Part shown: piece after piece, positions 51,843 through 53,620 of the stretch
How positions within the stretch are numbered: the stretch's first letter is position 1
How the letters are laid out: each line of letters begins with the position of its first letter
Assembly (NCBI GenBank): GCA_029266835.1
Contig: JAQSWD010000004.1
Location: 1 to 53,620, forward strand
Direction: 5' to 3'
Source: Steroidobacteraceae bacterium
GTDB lineage: Bacteria; Pseudomonadota; Gammaproteobacteria; Steroidobacterales; Steroidobacteraceae
Length of the DNA: 53,620 nucleotides
Program-made: the position numbers and the translations under genes
Notes under the pieces: model-generated
The model's database searches: none
What the model saw: only the letters and a program-made list of their open reading frames with translations
What the model was told of the DNA's origin: nothing

Positions 51843-52681
51843 TCGGCGCGCAGCAACTCGTTGATCGAGGTCTTCGCGCGCGTCTGCGCGTCGACGCGTT
51901 TGACGATGACGGCGCAATACAACGAGTACTTGCCGTCGGACGAGGGCAGGTTGCCCGACACCACCACTGAACCCGCCGGGATGCGGCCCTGCAGGATCTG
52001 ACCCGTGGCGCGATCATAAATGCGCGTGCTCTGCCCGATATAGACGCCCATGCTGATCACCGAGCCTTCCTCGACGATCACGCCCTCGACGACTTCGGAA
52101 CGCGCGCCGATGAAACAATTGTCCTCGATGATGGTGGGCGAAGCCTGCAGCGGCTCGAGCACGCCGCCGATGCCCACGCCGCCCGACAGGTGCACGTTCT
52201 TGCCGATCTGCGCACAGGAACCGACCGTGGCCCAGGTATCGACCATGGTGCCGGAGTCCACGTACGCGCCGATGTTCACGTAGCTCGGCATCAGTACGGT
52301 GTTGGCGGCAATGTAGGAACCACGCCGGGCCACGGCGGGGGGCACCACGCGCGCGCCGCCGCTGCGCAGGGAGGCGCCGTCATCGCCCTGGCCGCGCGCC
52401 GCATACTTCAGCGGCACCTTGTCGAAGAAGCGCGTATAGCCCGCGTCCATCACCTCGTTGTCATGCGTGCGGAAGTACAGCAGCACGGCCTTCTTGAGGT
52501 ATTGGTTCACCTGCCACTGGCCGTCCTTCTTCTCGGCCACGCGCGCCTCGCCCGAGTCGAGCAGTTCGATGCATTCCTCGATGGCATGACGCACCGCGGG
52601 CGGCGAATTCTTCGCGTTGAGTTCCACGCGGCGTTCAAAGGCCTCGTCGATGGTGGCGGCCAGGGTGGTGAGGTCGGTCAA
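51839..52681 (-). CDS. dapD: 2,3,4,5-tetrahydropyridine-2,6-dicarboxylate N-succinyltransferase
   Basis: The 280-residue enzyme transfers succinyl from succinyl-CoA in the lysine/DAP pathway. An N-terminal helical domain (about 1-100) precedes a left-handed beta-helix of hexapeptide repeats ([52 protein letters not shown]). The C-terminal strand region is [10 protein letters not shown]...[24 protein letters not shown]. All family blocks are intact. It lies 24 bp after dapC. Confidence 0.96.
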   Translation of the reverse strand: MTDLTTLAATIDEAFERRVELNAKNSPPAVRHAIEECIELLDSGEARVAEKKDGQWQVNQYLKKAVLLYFRTHDNEVMDAGYTRFFDKVPLKYAARGQGDDGASLRSGGARVVPPAVARRGSYIAANTVLMPSYVNIGAYVDSGTMVDTWATVGSCAQIGKNVHLSGGVGIGGVLEPLQASPTIIEDNCFIGARSEVVEGVIVEEGSVISMGVYIGQSTRIYDRATGQILQGRIPAGSVVVSGNLPSSDGKYSLYCAVIVKRVDAQTRAKTSINELLRAE

Positions 52682-52705
52682 GGGGATATGCTCCGGTGAA
52701 ACTAT

Positions 52706-53620
52706 CTACTGTGTCAGAAAGGCGCGGATACGCTGCGCGGCGGCGACACATTCGTCCACCGGCGCGACCAGCGAGATGCGCACTCTTTGCTTGCCCGGGT
52801 TACCGGAGCGCGTGTCACGCGCCAGGTAGCTGCCGGGCAATATGGTCAGATTCTGCGCGGCGAACAGCTCGCGCGTGAAGACTTCGTCGTCGCGGCCGAC
52901 GTCCGGCCACAGGTAGAACCCCCCATCGGGTTCTGCCACGTCGAGCACCGGGGCAAGGATGGGCACCACGCGCGCATATTTCTCGCGATACAGGGCGCGG
53001 TTCTGCGCGGCGTGCGCGTCGTCGTTCCACGCCGCGATCGACGCCAGCTGCGTGGGCACGGGCATGGCGCAGCCATGATAGGTGCGATAAAGCAGGTAGG
53101 GCTTGATGAGCGCCGGATCGCCCGCCACGAACCCCGAACGCAGCCCCGGCACGCTCGAGCGCTTGGACAACGAGTGGAACACCACGCAGCGCTCGTAGTT
53201 CGAGTGCCCGCTGGCCAGTGCCGCCTGCAGCAGTGGCAGCGTTTCCAGGTTTCGGCGGGCACCGCGTCGAGGTCGGGCTGAAAACGCATATCCGCAAAGG
53301 TGTTGATGAACACCGGTTCGGCTCCGGCGAGCAAAGCCGCGCCTTCGTAGATCTGGTAGAACGGGTTCGGCATGGCCACCACGGGCGCCACGCTGGCCGA
53401 CGTGTCCACGACGGCCTGGACGAACGAGAACAGGGCTTCGCGCGTGCCGTTCACCGGCAACACCATCGTGTCCGGCGACACCTTCACGTCGAAGCGCCGC
53501 TGCAACCACTCCGCGATGGCCTGGCGCGTTTCCGGCAGACCGGCGGTCACCGGGTAACTATCCAGTTTCGACAGGTTGGCCCGCAGCGCATCGAGCACGA
53601 ATGCCGGGGGCGCATGTTTG
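52706..53620 (-). pseudogene. dapC: Succinyldiaminopimelate transaminase, frameshifted with internal deletion, 5' end outside window
   Basis: From the right edge the frame reads KHAPPAFVLDALRANLSKLDSYPVTAGLPETRQAIAEWL through FQPDLDAVPAETW, typical of DapC. Near 53245 homology jumps to another frame: NLETLPLLQAAL, then CVVFHSLSKRSSVPGLRSGFVAGD and on to the normal end. The block expected in between is missing, roughly 50-55 residues including SPGNPTG and the DECYSE Asp-Tyr that hold PLP. The remaining sequence matches well, including the Lys of SLSKRS. This is either a true deletion (pseudogene) or a sequencing or assembly error. The enzyme would transaminate N-succinyl-2-amino-6-oxopimelate. 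Confidence 0.8.

Noticed and set aside
1-53620. CRISPR arrays, rRNA and tRNA genes
   Set aside because: No regularly spaced repeats and no T-loop GGTTCGAATCC-type sequence in a cloverleaf context were found on either strand by eye.

Overview
The window is a high-GC (roughly 64% by eye), gene-dense stretch of a gammaproteobacterial chromosome. Gene content suggests the Nevskiales/Steroidobacteraceae neighbourhood: a PhaC-PhaZ-phasin polyhydroxyalkanoate cluster, GTP-type PEP carboxykinase, DusA, DsbB, a DapC-DapD succinylase route and a large TonB-dependent receptor. This placement is inferred from protein resemblance only. No rRNA, tRNA, CRISPR array, integrase or transposase gene was seen.

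Layout. 1-4600: a 5'-truncated lytic-transglycosylase-like gene, a class I methyltransferase, an RsuA/RluF-type pseudouridine synthase and two zinc-ribbon membrane proteins, one a CPBP protease. 4680-6203: an HxlR regulator divergent from two small membrane proteins, with two matching operator-like palindromes between them. 6204-8430: an AbiEi/AbiEii type IV toxin-antitoxin pair lying between two copies of the 5' end of dusA, which is the footprint of an element inserted into dusA. 8379-14166: dusA, a cupin, an M28 peptidase, an adenylate cyclase-FHA protein, a 58-bp perfect palindrome and pckG. 14370-17453: phasin, phaZ and phaC. 17674-26440: three exported DUF11-type proteins and a giant composite outer-membrane protein, preceded by what looks like a structured RNA leader.

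26450-47690 is dominated by phosphate homeostasis: phoB-phoR-phoU, a DUF47-pit low-affinity transporter pair, pstS-porin-pstC-pstA-pstB and a second phoU, then a lipoprotein and a TonB-dependent receptor. Pho-box-like sites (7-bp repeats at 11-bp spacing) lie before phoB, phoU, pstS, pstC, the lipoprotein-receptor pair and, in reversed orientation, DUF47-pit. The model is that PhoB activates the high-affinity pst system and outer-membrane entry (porin, receptor) and may repress pit. Interspersed genes are a YoaA/DinG-type helicase, tsaB, dsbB, a glutathione transferase and dapE.

47929-53620: an SGNH hydrolase, a MocR-type regulator, an AlkZ-like winged-helix protein, dapD, and a dapC reading frame with an apparent internal deletion and frameshift that continues past the window edge.
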